From Archegozetes longisetosus (lineage: Eukaryota > Arthropoda > Arachnida > Sarcoptiformes > Trhypochthoniidae): 64,000 nucleotides of DNA. The notes under the pieces were generated by a model. The model was given only the letters and a program-made list of their open reading frames with translations. It had not been told where the DNA came from and did no database searches. Made by a program: the position numbers and the translations under genes. Within the stretch, counting starts at the first letter, position 1. Every line of letters begins with the position of its first letter. This document shows, one piece after another, positions 42,347 through 52,929 of this stretch. The stretch covers positions 6,603,129 through 6,667,128 of the forward strand of contig JAEMBT020000007.1 in NCBI GenBank assembly GCA_018873245.2, in the 5' to 3' direction.

Positions 42347-42710
42347 TTGCCTCCCAAATAGTATTACTTCAATATTCTATGTAGCTAAAGTTCAGATACA
42401 GTCCTTTTATTTAACTCTGAAGGCACAAATATCGTAACATTTTTCGATTTGTACTTTCCCTATCAAACATTTGGAAACATTTGATACTCAAAGAAGCTTT
42501 GGTACAACCACTATATAAGTAACATTTTGTCGTCAACAGCTATACATCTTATCATAAGTAGCCTAATAACAAAATTCAATTAAGTTTGTCTCTTCAACGC
42601 CAAATAAATAATGTTTATTCGGTAGAAATAAAAGTCTTTATACTAAGTCTTACTTTTGATCAATCTTAGAGTGTGTTTGAGCTAATTGTATGGACTAAAC
42701 AAAAGTGGAA

Positions 42711-42766
42711 CAATAGGGATCTATTGCAAACAGGGTTCTATCGCAAACAGTTAGAGATCCCTATTG
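42711..42766 (-). promoter_or_regulatory. Hairpin immediately inside the intron donor of exon 1
   Basis: CAATAGGGATCT at 42711-42722 is the perfect complement of AGATCCCTATTG at 42755-42766. In the pre-mRNA the stem starts at about intron position +10, directly after the splice donor. Its 32-nt loop region carries the direct repeat CTAT(T/C)GCAAACAG (42721-42733 and 42738-42750). It could influence donor recognition, or it could be a small palindromic insertion; the sequence alone does not decide. Confidence 0.5.
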
Positions 42767-42775
42767 CGTGCTTAC

Positions 42776-43448
42776 CTTTAATGAAATCAACGGACTGTTC
42801 GAGACCGTAAGTATCCTTATCGCAGTCATCTAATACATAAGCGCCAATTGTGATATCAGGCAAGAATTCTTCGCGGGCGTTAATCCAATCAATCGTGTGA
42901 AGCATACACTCGAGAGCTTGAATTCCGCCCTGAGGCATAATCGGACCGCAGATCTGTTTGTCTTCTCTCTCATGAATCATCATTAGACCCCCTAATATAA
43001 TAGTCCCGTCCACTTCAGCCACCCGTTTGACCGGCCACGTTATATTCAAATTATTTGAATTTTGCGCGTAACGTGATCTGCGAGAGAGCACTGCTTTGGC
43101 TATTATTTCCTCTAAATTAGTTTGATTCGTATTAAACATTGTCAACTGCTCTTTAGTGATGATTCGCTGGTTTATATGAAATTCACTTTCACTAAACTCT
43201 TTATCATTGGCACTATTTTTGTCAATTATGTTCGCATTTTTGAACAGCGGCAATGCGAACGTTTGCTGACTATTGACGCAAACAATACTCCCGAATAGAA
43301 GTGCGAAAAATGCTGATAATAATAATATCACTCTATTATGCGCTCCGATGCCAATCCACTCAAAGTTTCTATTCATCTGCAATAATTGCAATAATAGACA
43401 AACTCCTTTACGTAACTTTCGAATTTGAACACCGATTGACATCTCCAT
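42776..43448 (-). CDS. Metabotropic glutamate receptor-like protein (mangetout/DmXR type), first coding exon
   Basis: Encodes residues 1-224 plus the first base of codon 225 of a class C GPCR, a seven-pass surface receptor that binds amino-acid-like ligands in an extracellular Venus-flytrap domain. Residues 39-58 are a hydrophobic signal peptide (core ILLLSAFFALLFG). Residues 60-146 are a variable stretch with sequons at N108 and N135 and a basic RRSR at 123-126. The conserved domain starts near VDGTIILGGLMMIHERED (147-163) and continues through ICGPIMPQGGIQALE and AYVLDDCDKDTYGLEQS. C167 and C209 match the family disulfide (C67/C109 of mGluR1, a constant offset of 100). The reading frame runs on to 42738, but a clear donor (AAAG|GTAAGC) ends the exon at 42776 and the frame continues in exon 2. 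Met1 is the longest start; Met25 (43374-43376) directly follows an acceptor-like TTATTGCAG and could be the true start after a 5' intron. Known family, very likely; the mangetout assignment rests on remembered similarity. Confidence 0.93.
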
Positions 43449-43992
43449 TTAATTTCTAATATTGAACAATTCTCAACTAAACTAAATTGGTATGATTCAA
43501 CACTTTCTAAAAATTGATTATTATAATCACATAAAGTTTAAATATCACAAACTTAATGAATTTCAGTTGAAAAAACTTTTTATAGAAGTTAACAAATATA
43601 TTAAAAAAGAAATTTAATAAAATCTAAAATTGAAACAACTTTTTAAATATAAGCAACAAGAAAACATGATTTGAAAAACAGAACCAAACTTTTAGGAATG
43701 ATCAAACAAAATCAATTTGAAGAACAAATTTCATGTTCGATAGAGAATACGCACGTAAAGCAATGCATGGTTATATAACTGATGTTCGCGATTGTTGTGG
43801 CGTTGAAGAGATGCCAAAGGCTTAGTTGAAATGCATTGGCGCAGTTTCAGAGGCATGCGATCGGACTCTCTTCTATTCGATCCAATGTCTCCGGCGCATG
43901 ACCTAATACATACTTTCCGAATATTACGCCACTATTACTCAGTCATCGATGCACTTCAGCTCTTCTGGCCATTCAAATGATATATTACTCAC

Positions 43993-44100
43993 CGATTCAT
44001 ATGACAAGTCTCGCTCTCTCTTAAGGTTTTCGGTTGTTGTCTGACAGATGAACACAGACTCCCCCACCATTAACATTGGCTTATAGTGGTTTTAGTCGAT
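43993..44100 (-). promoter_or_regulatory. Candidate non-coding first exon and promoter of the receptor gene
   Basis: On the minus strand, a strong donor (GAATCG|GTGAGTAAT) lies at 43993/43992, about 600 bp upstream of the coding start, inside a patch (43740-44100) visibly richer in G+C and CpG than the surrounding DNA. Upstream of it are a TATA-like CTATAAGCC (about 44088-44096) and, further in, TCATCTGTCAGAC, which includes an initiator-like TCAG. Possible partner acceptors are the TTTTTAG about 70 bp before Met1 and TTATTGCAG directly before Met25. This is inference from signals; there is no transcript evidence. Confidence 0.35.
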
Positions 44101-44580
44101 TTTGTTTGAATCATCGTCCCCATCATAAGTATGACATGAGACAATTCTTAAATAACTGCTTCTTCTTTCAATCAAATCCTTCTGATAAGGGTTTCGTTGA
44201 AAATCTAATTGCGTTCAACACTTTCCAATAACTCTAAAAGCTTTCAAATAAATGAGCGAAAACTACTTTATTTAAAGTATGAGTCTTTCACCCCTCAATT
44301 TCGTACATAGCAAAACACATTTAAACCAATCGAACGAACAAATGACTTATTTTTTTGAATATACACTTAAAACTTAATTGTTCATAGCAACCAGAAGTAA
44401 TGCCTTGTCATCGGATGTTTTCCATCAGATCATAACATCTTCAGATAGCAATGTAAGCAAATTTGAGAAGAAATTTAGCAACAAATCATGTTGATGATAG
44501 GGAGAGGTTTGCATAACAGCCATTTCTTATTGCTATCTCGGATTATTAAGTTTTGAAGTGTACACCAATGATTATGTACC

Positions 44581-45231
44581 ATTTCGCCGAATTTACATAC
44601 AGGTGTACCTATCTATAGATTTTTTCGTATAGAGAAATATAAATTGTGTATTTGATGAAATAAAATTGATTCTACAACAGTAACTTAATTTGAGAGAAAA
44701 GGGCCATTCAACATTTTCATTGCATTCAAAAATCTAAGGGTTTACAAAAAATCTTAAATTTACATAGTTTTAAGTCTATACAGAGATACAGCATCTTAAA
44801 AATAATATAAACAATTAAAATGTCCTGATTTGGGCTAGGATTTTGCGATATTTTGTTGAAATATTGAATTCTGTCCGCACTTGGCCTCATTCCTGACTAT
44901 GACGCTGCTCTGAAGAGCAAAATATGTGCTGCAACTTATTAACAGTGATTGAGAATAATGCTAAAATTCACTCAAATTCGTATTATTGATTGAATCACTC
45001 TATTGCAAAAAAACTTCGTTATAGAACAATAGATCTTACTATTTTATTTGGTTTAAATATTTTTTTGCTAAGTTATTCGCATAAAATAGTTATCCCAATT
45101 ACGCTTGCTAATAGGGAAGAAAAGCTTTTATAGGTAGGTACACCTGTATGTAAATTCGGCGAAATAGGAATTCGGCGAAATGGCATTCGGCGAAATGCAG
45201 TTCGGCGAAAAGAAATTCAGCGAAATGGAAA
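44581..45231. mobile_element. Non-autonomous element with ATTTCGCCGAA end units
   Basis: A perfect 30-bp inverted repeat (44581-44610 and 45137-45166; outer part ATTTCGCCGAA, inner part TACATACAGGTGTACCT) bounds a 526-bp interior. Outside the right arm, the unit TTCGGCGAAAT repeats five times at a 15-16 bp period (45156-45227, last two units worn), while the left end keeps only one unit. The interior has no protein similarity that I can see. The layout (repeated units outside a longer inverted repeat) resembles the Mutator-like relic at 5285. The perfect inner repeats suggest a fairly recent insertion. Superfamily is inferred, not shown. Confidence 0.7.
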
Positions 45232-46547
45232 ATTACCTACACCAATCTTTGAACTTTTAATCTAATTGTATGTGTCTAATACTTTGCGATTGTGTTGAAA
45301 AGCTTTGTTTATGTTATGCTAGTCTAATGTTTAGTTTAAAGAATTAGAAAAATAAATCAAACATTTAGTCAGGTCGTAATCAATTTAAATTACTTGAATT
45401 GAACGATATAAATCAAGGAGTTATCTTATACAAATTTGCAAATTCTTAACTGAAAAATTATAATAAATTGGTGTGAAAGCTCTGGAGTTTTCTTGTAGTA
45501 AATTGAAATTGACTTTATTGGAACGTAAGATTGATTGTGGAAAAAATGAATACATGCAAATAAGCGTAAATTTCAATTATTAGTACTTTAAAGTGATAGA
45601 CTTCAATAACTCAGCGTTATAACTTATCTTTTATGTATTCTTCACTAAAACTTGAATGCTCACATAAATTAAATCTAAATTTTATTTCACTGTGTAAAAG
45701 CTTCTTTTTCAACTTATTTCTTTATGCTTCACAAATCTCAATATTTCGCTTCTATTTCAAGGATTAATAATTTTCAAGTGAGATTTCTTCATCAAAATGC
45801 GCTCAATGTATCAGAAGTTTAAACTTAGCGAAAGAACAAAACTAATAGCTTCTGACTTATTGCAATAGTGAGTGATTTTTGATTGAATACAATGAAATTA
45901 AAAGTTAGTTGCGAGTGGGCAGAATTGAATTGATTTTAAGACAAAAAATAGACTGATTCAGCTGAATCGACATAAAACTTTAGAAGATAAATGTTGGACA
46001 GTATTTTCTCAAATTGATTAAGGTTATGATAAGCTGATAACAATCTAAAACACATTTTAGTCTGAGTGTTTCCATTAGTCCATCTTCTATACCTTAAATA
46101 TGGAATCCGCTAACTCGTCCATATCAAATCCTTTTTAGATGGCTCCAATTCATCAAAACAAACATTTGTTCTTTAGTATCATCCAAAGAGAACACCGGAC
46201 AAATCTCTGTAAAACTCATGTGGATTTACGTGAAATTTATATATAATAAATATAATAAAAGTTTTTATAGTCAAGCTCAATCATAAGTAAGTTAAATTAA
46301 ATACCTAATTTGAAACAATTTACGAGCATTTAATGGGATCAAAGTATATTCTTGACTTGTCAAACATAAGCGTAAATACTGTAATAAACAATTTGAGTAG
46401 ATGCTTTTCATAAATCCATTGTTTTCTCCATCTTAAGGCGTAAAAATTGCGAAAAATTAACCAATATTTTATGATTAAGGGTAGTGCCATAGCAAGGTTA
46501 TTAGTCTGGGATAGGGTGACCAAGTCAAAAAAAATGGAACATTCTTT

Positions 46548-46614
46548 GACTAAAAAATGTGAAATCAAATGTTCAGATTCTGGGAAAGACTAAAAATGTG
46601 AAATCAAATGTTCA
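46548..46614 (+). repeat. Direct duplication at 40-bp period
   Basis: GACTAAAAA(A)TGTGAAATC followed by AAATGTTCA occurs at 46548-46575 and again at 46588-46614 with one base difference. Confidence 0.85.
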
Positions 46615-48270
46615 TTTGTTGAAGCAAACGCTCGTTACCATTAAAATAGCTGTCAATTTGTTATCAAACCTTTTATTAATGTTTAGCAACAAGCATTGAA
46701 TTGATGCATCAAGTATAATTTTAAATTACTTTAGAAAATTGTATTTCCAGCTCAGATCAATACTAAAATTTAAAAAATTCGAGAGATTATGCAATCCGAG
46801 CTGCCCACTAGCTACGGCTGTGATAAGGGCAACATTTTTTTCGTGAAAGCATTTCTATTGATATCGTATCACTTACAGCAGACACTTAGCTGAATAACAT
46901 TTATAGCAAGCACTCTTTTTTTTCCATTAAATCATCCATTAAAATGTGTTTGATTCAAATAGATTTTTCTTTGATATTTAAGTAGTGCTTTTATTTGAAT
47001 GATTTCTAATTTAAAACCAAACTATATATTGAATGAGGAAACATTTTCTCTAGAATTCGAGAAAGAATGAAAAATTTATATTTAATTCAATAACATCTTC
47101 TGTTTCAAATCTCATTCTTCTCTCACCCTTATATACAAAGCAATTTTTTCAAAATGATTCAACTATTTCAGAATCTAATTTAATGTTTTGGTCAGTTTAA
47201 ACTGATTGAAGGAGAAAAAGGTGTCAAATTAGATAAGTATTTTTCTTATTATTTTTAGTATTATTCTTATAAATCGACTCGCACTCGAGAGTGTTTCATA
47301 AATTCTCAATTATTAGTTTGCTTTCAGGCTTTTTTCTAGATCTGTGGCTTTTTCGAGTTTTATCAGTCTTCTAGTTTTCATATTATGAGAAATTCATGAA
47401 CTATGTTGCCATCATAACACTCTTATTTCATTCATTTTGTTTTGAAAAATAAATGAGTTCCATAAATGCTATATAAGAACTAGTGTTGAAAACTCTCAGA
47501 CATTGAGCAATAGTTGGAAGTAAAAGAAATTTGTTTCTCAAGAGACTTGGATCAGTTTTTAGATGAAATGTAAGATGAAACTGGAAGTGCCGGAGGAAAT
47601 TATGTAAAGGGTGTTAAGAAGTGTTTTTCACATATCCACAGACAAACTGTAATGGAGATGAATCGGTTTCGAATCCTACCTCAAAAATACATAAATCTCA
47701 TTTTGATCCAACTTTTTAGATTTTTAACTTCAAGTTTATCAGAAATTAGAAATCAGTCTAATAATTAGTGCATCGATTCCAGTTGTGAAATATGAATTTA
47801 GGTAGCGTTCAACGAGGAGTCCATTACATAGATCGAAATTTGTGCTGAACCAAATTCATGAATAATGGAGTGAAAAATAAAAGCTTTTATTGTAGTGCAT
47901 TTTTGACAAAATGTTGGAAAAGAAACCATTTGTCTCTATTACAGTTTTATCTATAGATAAGGTCAAAATCGCTTCTTCATATCTTTTACACGTGTATTGT
48001 AGAAATTATTTTCCGTGCCTTCAATACAGAGATTCTTCAAAAAACGTTTGAAAAGTCTATTTAATATTCTGTCAATTCTGGCATAGAATCGTAAGTTTTG
48101 ATAATCAAACAAATTAAACATGAATATTATGGGATTAAGAATTAACAAAGTCTTAAGAATTTTGATTTCGATATTTCGAACTTCAAAAATGAGATTGAGA
48201 TTTTCGAATTTGACGAAAATTATGAATTGAAAAAAATGCAAGACAAGCTAACGGGTAAAAAATGAGTACG

Positions 48271-48489
48271 GCACTGTTCATCGACAACCAGTTCACCGAC
48301 ATCTTATAAATTGAAAGGAGGCTTTTTATTTGTAACCAAACCTTAAGTGACCCATTCTAATAACATAATAACATAACGAACTAGTCTAATCTAACATAAC
48401 ATAACCTAATAAATGATTGAAATTGAGAAATAGAAAATTTGATGTAATTTATAAAAAACGTTGTCGAACAGGCTGTTGGTGAACAGGAC
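48271..48489. mobile_element. 219-bp MITE with TGTTCACCGACA-type end units
   Basis: The left end has two 15-bp units, CTGTTCATCGACAAC and CAGTTCACCGACATC (48274-48303), followed by TTATAAATT. The right end, reversed, reads CCTGTTCACCAACAG, then CCTGTTCGACAACG, then TTATAAATT. The ends are thus inverted repeats of about 40 bp built from a duplicated motif. The interior contains ATAACATAACATAACCTAA-like runs and no coding potential. Same end architecture as the elements at 5285 and 44581. Confidence 0.7.
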
Positions 48490-48529
48490 CCATGAGAAAT
48501 ATATTACCAAACAGCATATAATTTACTGC

Positions 48530-50275
48530 GCTTCGAGATGTCGAAGTCTCGTTCGTGATTTAGAAATTAAAAATTAATCTCGAAAGCTCGAGTTCAAAAT
48601 TATATTTCAATTTAGAACTCGATTCGAGATCATTTCAAATTATTAGCAAACGCGAAAACTGAATTTTATGAACCTCGAAAATTTAAATCGATAAATTACG
48701 ACCTCAGGGACTTTAAATCTAGCTTAATCTAAAATCGAATTACGAATTTTTCGACTTTAACGGGCTTTAAGTTCTCCGAAATTATAATTCCAGTTGCTCT
48801 TCTTCCGATTTAAACTTTCGAGATTCATAAAATTCAGTTTTTGATTTTACTAATAATTCGATATTTGAAATAATCTCGAACTCAATCTCAAAACAGGTTC
48901 GGGTTTAACATCGACTTTGAGATTTTATCCCAAACTTGAATCTCGGAAATTTAATTAAGCCAAGGCGAATTCAAATTTATTCTTGAAGCTTTAGTTCGAG
49001 AGTCAAAAATCAGAATCTTTTCTAGCTTTTTATTCTTTCATGTGAAATATTTAAAATTGAAGTTTATAGATTGAGATTAAAATTTTTTGAAAATCTAATT
49101 TTCGAAAATTGATTTTAAAGCGTATGGAGAGTAGAATCGAGAACAAAAAGAATTTTTTAAAAATACGATGGCTGAGAGGAGATATGAATTTTTAAAGATT
49201 TACGTTTAAAAAAATTAAAAAATCAACGTTTTAACCAACTTTGTTTTTAAGCAGAAACCTTATTGATCGATACTATAAATTATTTTGATCAATTATTTGT
49301 CAATCTTCAAAATTCACATCTTCCCTCAGCCATCGTGTTTTTGAGAACTCTTTTTGCATTCGACCCTACTCTTCACAGACTTTAATTTGATTTCCATATT
49401 ATCTTGATGTGCGATTAGGCCAGATGTCTATATGCTTCTGATTGACTCCTTTCCGAAAAAATCAAGTTTGAAATTCATTATAGTGTATTTTTCGAAATTT
49501 CGAGAAAAAATTCAAGTACTTGAAGATTTGACTATATATTAAATGAGATCTTGGAAATATCGGGACGAAACAATCTATAATACAGAATTTTACCTCTAAA
49601 AAGATCTTCGAATCAAGAAATTTTTTTATAAAATTTCTGTTTGGTTATTATATAGCGATTTTATATAGAATTTCAGTATAAAGTTTTATTTCGAAGTTTT
49701 TCGATCTGGAAATGGAAAACTTCGAATTCGATATCGAAGAAAATTTTCGAAATAAAACCTTAGAATATATTAAAATTCTATTTATAAGACTTATCGAAAA
49801 ATAGCATAGAATTTCTAAATAATCTAGATAAAACTCTATAACTATGTAAATTTCGGTCTCGGTTTAACTCGAAACTTTAGTTTTTTTATATAAACCGTTC
49901 GAAAATAATTCAAGATAAATTAAAGTTTCTATCTTTAAGTATTGTGATTCTACCTCGAAAATTTTATTTTGATCGCGAAAGTCAAATTTTCGAGATAGAA
50001 TCTCAAGCCTTAACTGATAAATCGATTACCATTGAAATCGACTCAATATTTTGATTTAAATCTCGAAAAGTTCTTAAAACGTTTCGAAATTTTTATCTAG
50101 AAAATATTTTCAATTTTGATTTTCAATCGAAAATTAACTCGAAAATTTTCTTTTATTTTGATGAGGTTTCAAGACAATCTTGAAATTTGTTCTACTTAAC
50201 TTTGAACATGAATTTTATAAATTCTGAATATTTTAGACTTCGAAATTTTCAATTTAAACTATCTCGAAAATAGAA
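48530..50275. repeat. TCGA-enriched block of unknown nature
   Basis: I count about 40 TCGA words in 1.75 kb, where about 5 are expected at 30% G+C. Most are in the contexts TTCGAAA, CTCGAAA, TCGAGAT and AATTTTCGA, on both strands alike since the word is a palindrome. There is no clean tandem period and no open reading frame over 60 codons. The enrichment starts just right of the 48271 MITE and stops abruptly before 50280. A fold-back (49104-49395) lies inside and is itself poorer in the word. Possibly an old satellite or repeat-rich transposon interior. Confidence 0.65.
49104..49395. mobile_element. Fold-back MITE with about 100-bp arms
   Basis: The left arm (49104-49205) and right arm (49295-49395, reversed) share AGAGTAGAATCGAGAACAAA against AGAGTAGGGTCGAATGCAAA, then ACGATGGCTGAG(A/G)G in both, then GAAGAT/GAGATATGAATTTT-like words. 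The loop of about 90 bp contains TTGATCGATAC. No coding capacity. It sits inside the TCGA-rich block, so it probably inserted there. Confidence 0.75.
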
Positions 50276-50280
50276 TTTCC

Positions 50281-52792
50281 TGCTATTTTTTTTCCTGATT
50301 TCTGCCGATTCACAATTGTTTTCTGATACAAATAAAAGTTGACAACAAAACTCGTTTGCTTTGTTTAACGTTTTCAAGTAGCTTATCAGACAAACGTAAA
50401 CTTTAAATAAGAATTGTTCGTTATCAGAGTCAAATGTACCACAAATAAACAGCTTTAGTTTATTTTAGTTTTGGTGTTCTCCTTATAAAGGATACTTTCG
50501 TGTTAAACATATGTATTTTTGAATACAAGAATAACTCACGAATTAAAACAATACGTCTACTCGACTAGACTGCAACCAATGCTCGAACGCACTGCTATTT
50601 TATTTAACAAGATTTATCCACTGTAACTCACTTGTAATGGTGCGTTGGAAAACTTTTGCGTCATATTTCGAGTGTAGATCGTTACTATTTTCAAATTGAA
50701 TACTATTCAATTTTTTAGAATAATTGATGAGTTCTTATGTAAGTAGTGTTCTGATGTTGTTTCAAATAGTCTGTTCTAAGAAAAAATTATTTAGACGTAA
50801 ACAAAGTCTGATTTAAGTATTATGGTTATTTATGGAGAACTTTTACGAAGGATCTGAAACTCCTACTCTTAGTTGATTCTCTCTCCTCTCCCCATTTTTT
50901 CAAAGCTGATATTGCTATACAAAGTCATCCTATGGCTTAGAATCCTCATCAAATCGGATAAGTTTGCTTTTATGATGTCAAACGGAAAACCGATTACTAT
51001 TTGACGTGTTACATTGCAGGATAGCAGAACATTAGAAACTCTGATTTGATTTTTGCGAACAAAAATTCAAACTTTCAGGTACTTGCCTTTGATTACTATT
51101 ACTCTTAAAGTTGAAAAGCGGTCACGAAATGTCCTGTTTTCTATGCAAGAAGTATTATGAATGAGCTAAATATACGTTAGATAAGAGTCAGTTTGACTTT
51201 TGATGAAAAATAGCTTAGGAATAACAAAAGACCAAAAATCTATATATGCATTAGAGAAATACAATTTCATTTGAACTACTTATCTATTGAAATAAGTAAA
51301 AATACAAATGACTAAATAGTTAAGAAATATTGGTTTCCAATAACTTAGACAACAATACTATTTCTATTGAACACATGCATAAGTTAAGCGAATACATCCA
51401 ACAAATGCAATGTTAGTATTGATTGAAAAGATATAGAGTATAGAGAATACTCTTGAGTAGCGATATGGCTGTGGCTAAACATGAAACAACACTTTTGACA
51501 GATGGATGCAGATTATATTTGTGACACTAAAACAATTCAATGAACAACTATTAATCTAATCTAAAGCACAAAGTTTAATATATGGCACCCGAAAGCATAA
51601 GTCATATCTATGGATTTAGTTGAGCCAATATGATCTTTTTTGTTCATATACCACTAGTTTATTATTCATGGATCACTAAATCAATCAAATCTCTATTAAA
51701 GGTTACTTTTTTGACTTTTTTACATCGCAAACTCTTTCAATAATAAACATTTATCACAAGTGTATTTCAGACTATTACTGTTGCTCATTGAATGTCGTTA
51801 TTGTGGTAAACATTTTTCAAATGAACATCAGTGATAGCTACTAGAAAGATTAATTACCAAATTGAATTTCTTAATCTATGGGATCTATTTATCATTATTC
51901 TTTATGCAATTTATTCGGAATTGTGCTGTTAGAGAATAAGTTCATTTATACAAGTATTCAATCAAGAGTATGCATTTTGCGTTTATTTTATCAATAAAGA
52001 TTTGGTTCAGCTGGCAGTCAATCTTCTTTTAGAAAGTTCAAACCAGAATCAAGCTAGACGAACGAGTTTTTCAATACTTAGGCAATAATGCAAGAGTGTA
52101 ATGAGATTCTTTTGATTATTTACATGCACTTGTGTTCCAACTCAAAACACATTTACAAAAATATTGTCAAAAACTTTACAGATAACTATATTCCATAATT
52201 ACTATGTGCGCCACCAACATTTAGCTTTTCATATTTTCTAAATCGTAATCATTAAACTTGAACTAAGATTAAGTTTCTTATTAAGAGTGCAATTTTTGAT
52301 GGAAAATATTCGAATAAATATTGTTCTTTTCAATGTTTGACATCAAGTATAATATTGAAGTAAAAGTTAAAACTGATTTTTCTAAGTAATATGCTCTAAT
52401 TCCTATTCCATCCTTGTATTTTGACACACAATCATCTCATAAAGTTTAATATCTGATAGCAACATAAATTCAAATTCAATAAGTTTTTATTATTTAAACA
52501 AAACTGTTGACTTTTATACACCTCAATAGGAACTCTATTTGAAACATTCAGTGTTTGTTCAGCTCAAATATATTTGAGATGGACAAAAGAAAATTTGACA
52601 TTCTCAAAATTGAAGCTATGCCACTTTATTTCAGCTCTATTGCGTTTGCAATTTAGTTTACTATGTTTACAATAAAAATTCATCTTAATTTGTCGATTGC
52701 CTTAAATCACAACCTATTGACCCCCTAAAAAATTGATTCATTTTATCTCATCAGAAGTATAAATCAGCAAAATTATCTTCAAAGTTTTATTA
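50281..52792. other. A+T-rich intergenic stretch, nothing identified
   Basis: Only short chance reading frames and simple A+T-rich DNA. No exon, terminal repeat or tandem array that I can support. Confidence 0.6.
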
Positions 52793-52929
52793 CAGTAGAA
52801 TCCGTCTAACTTTCACATGCACTTAAGTGGATTTAAAACCAATATGAAAATTGCATAGATAAACATGACTTAATTATTACTGATTTATAAAAGTACTTAA
52901 ATACACGTAAAGTTAGACAAGTTTTACTG
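52793..52929. mobile_element. pogo/Tigger-like MITE, copy B
   Basis: 137 bp. The left end CAGTAGAATCCGTCTAACTT and the right end, reversed, CAGTAAAACTTGTCTAACTT both go on to a CACTTAAGTGG-like word. A TA precedes the left end; CA follows the right. Same family as 41020-41161, to which the ends align directly. Confidence 0.7.

Larger units (their letters stand above)
11384..42775 (-). other. Giant intron (31,392 bp) of the receptor gene
   Basis: Bounded by GTAAGC at 42775 and TTTCAG at 11384. Joining the flanking exons restores an uninterrupted family-typical protein, which is strong support for a single intron, although a small unrecognised exon inside cannot be excluded. It holds several decayed transposons and repeats but no nested gene that I can support. 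The stretches 11384-13810, 13862-14508, 17353-25136, 25201-29028, 30566-32213, 33240-34716, 34788-41019 and 41741-42290 are A+T-rich with nothing identifiable beyond chance ORFs. Confidence 0.85.

Noticed and set aside
42738-42775. Continuation of the exon 1 reading frame into GKHAIGISNCLR
   Set aside because: This is intron read-through. The donor GTAAGC sits exactly where the family sequence stops, and exon 2 continues the protein in phase.
47655-47690. tRNA B-box-like GGTTTCGAATCC
   Set aside because: No A box, no cloverleaf and an extra T in the box; not a tRNA gene.
47963-48241. 92-codon minus-strand frame next to the 48271 MITE
   Set aside because: Considered as a transposase remnant, but it has no recognisable family words and A+T-driven composition.
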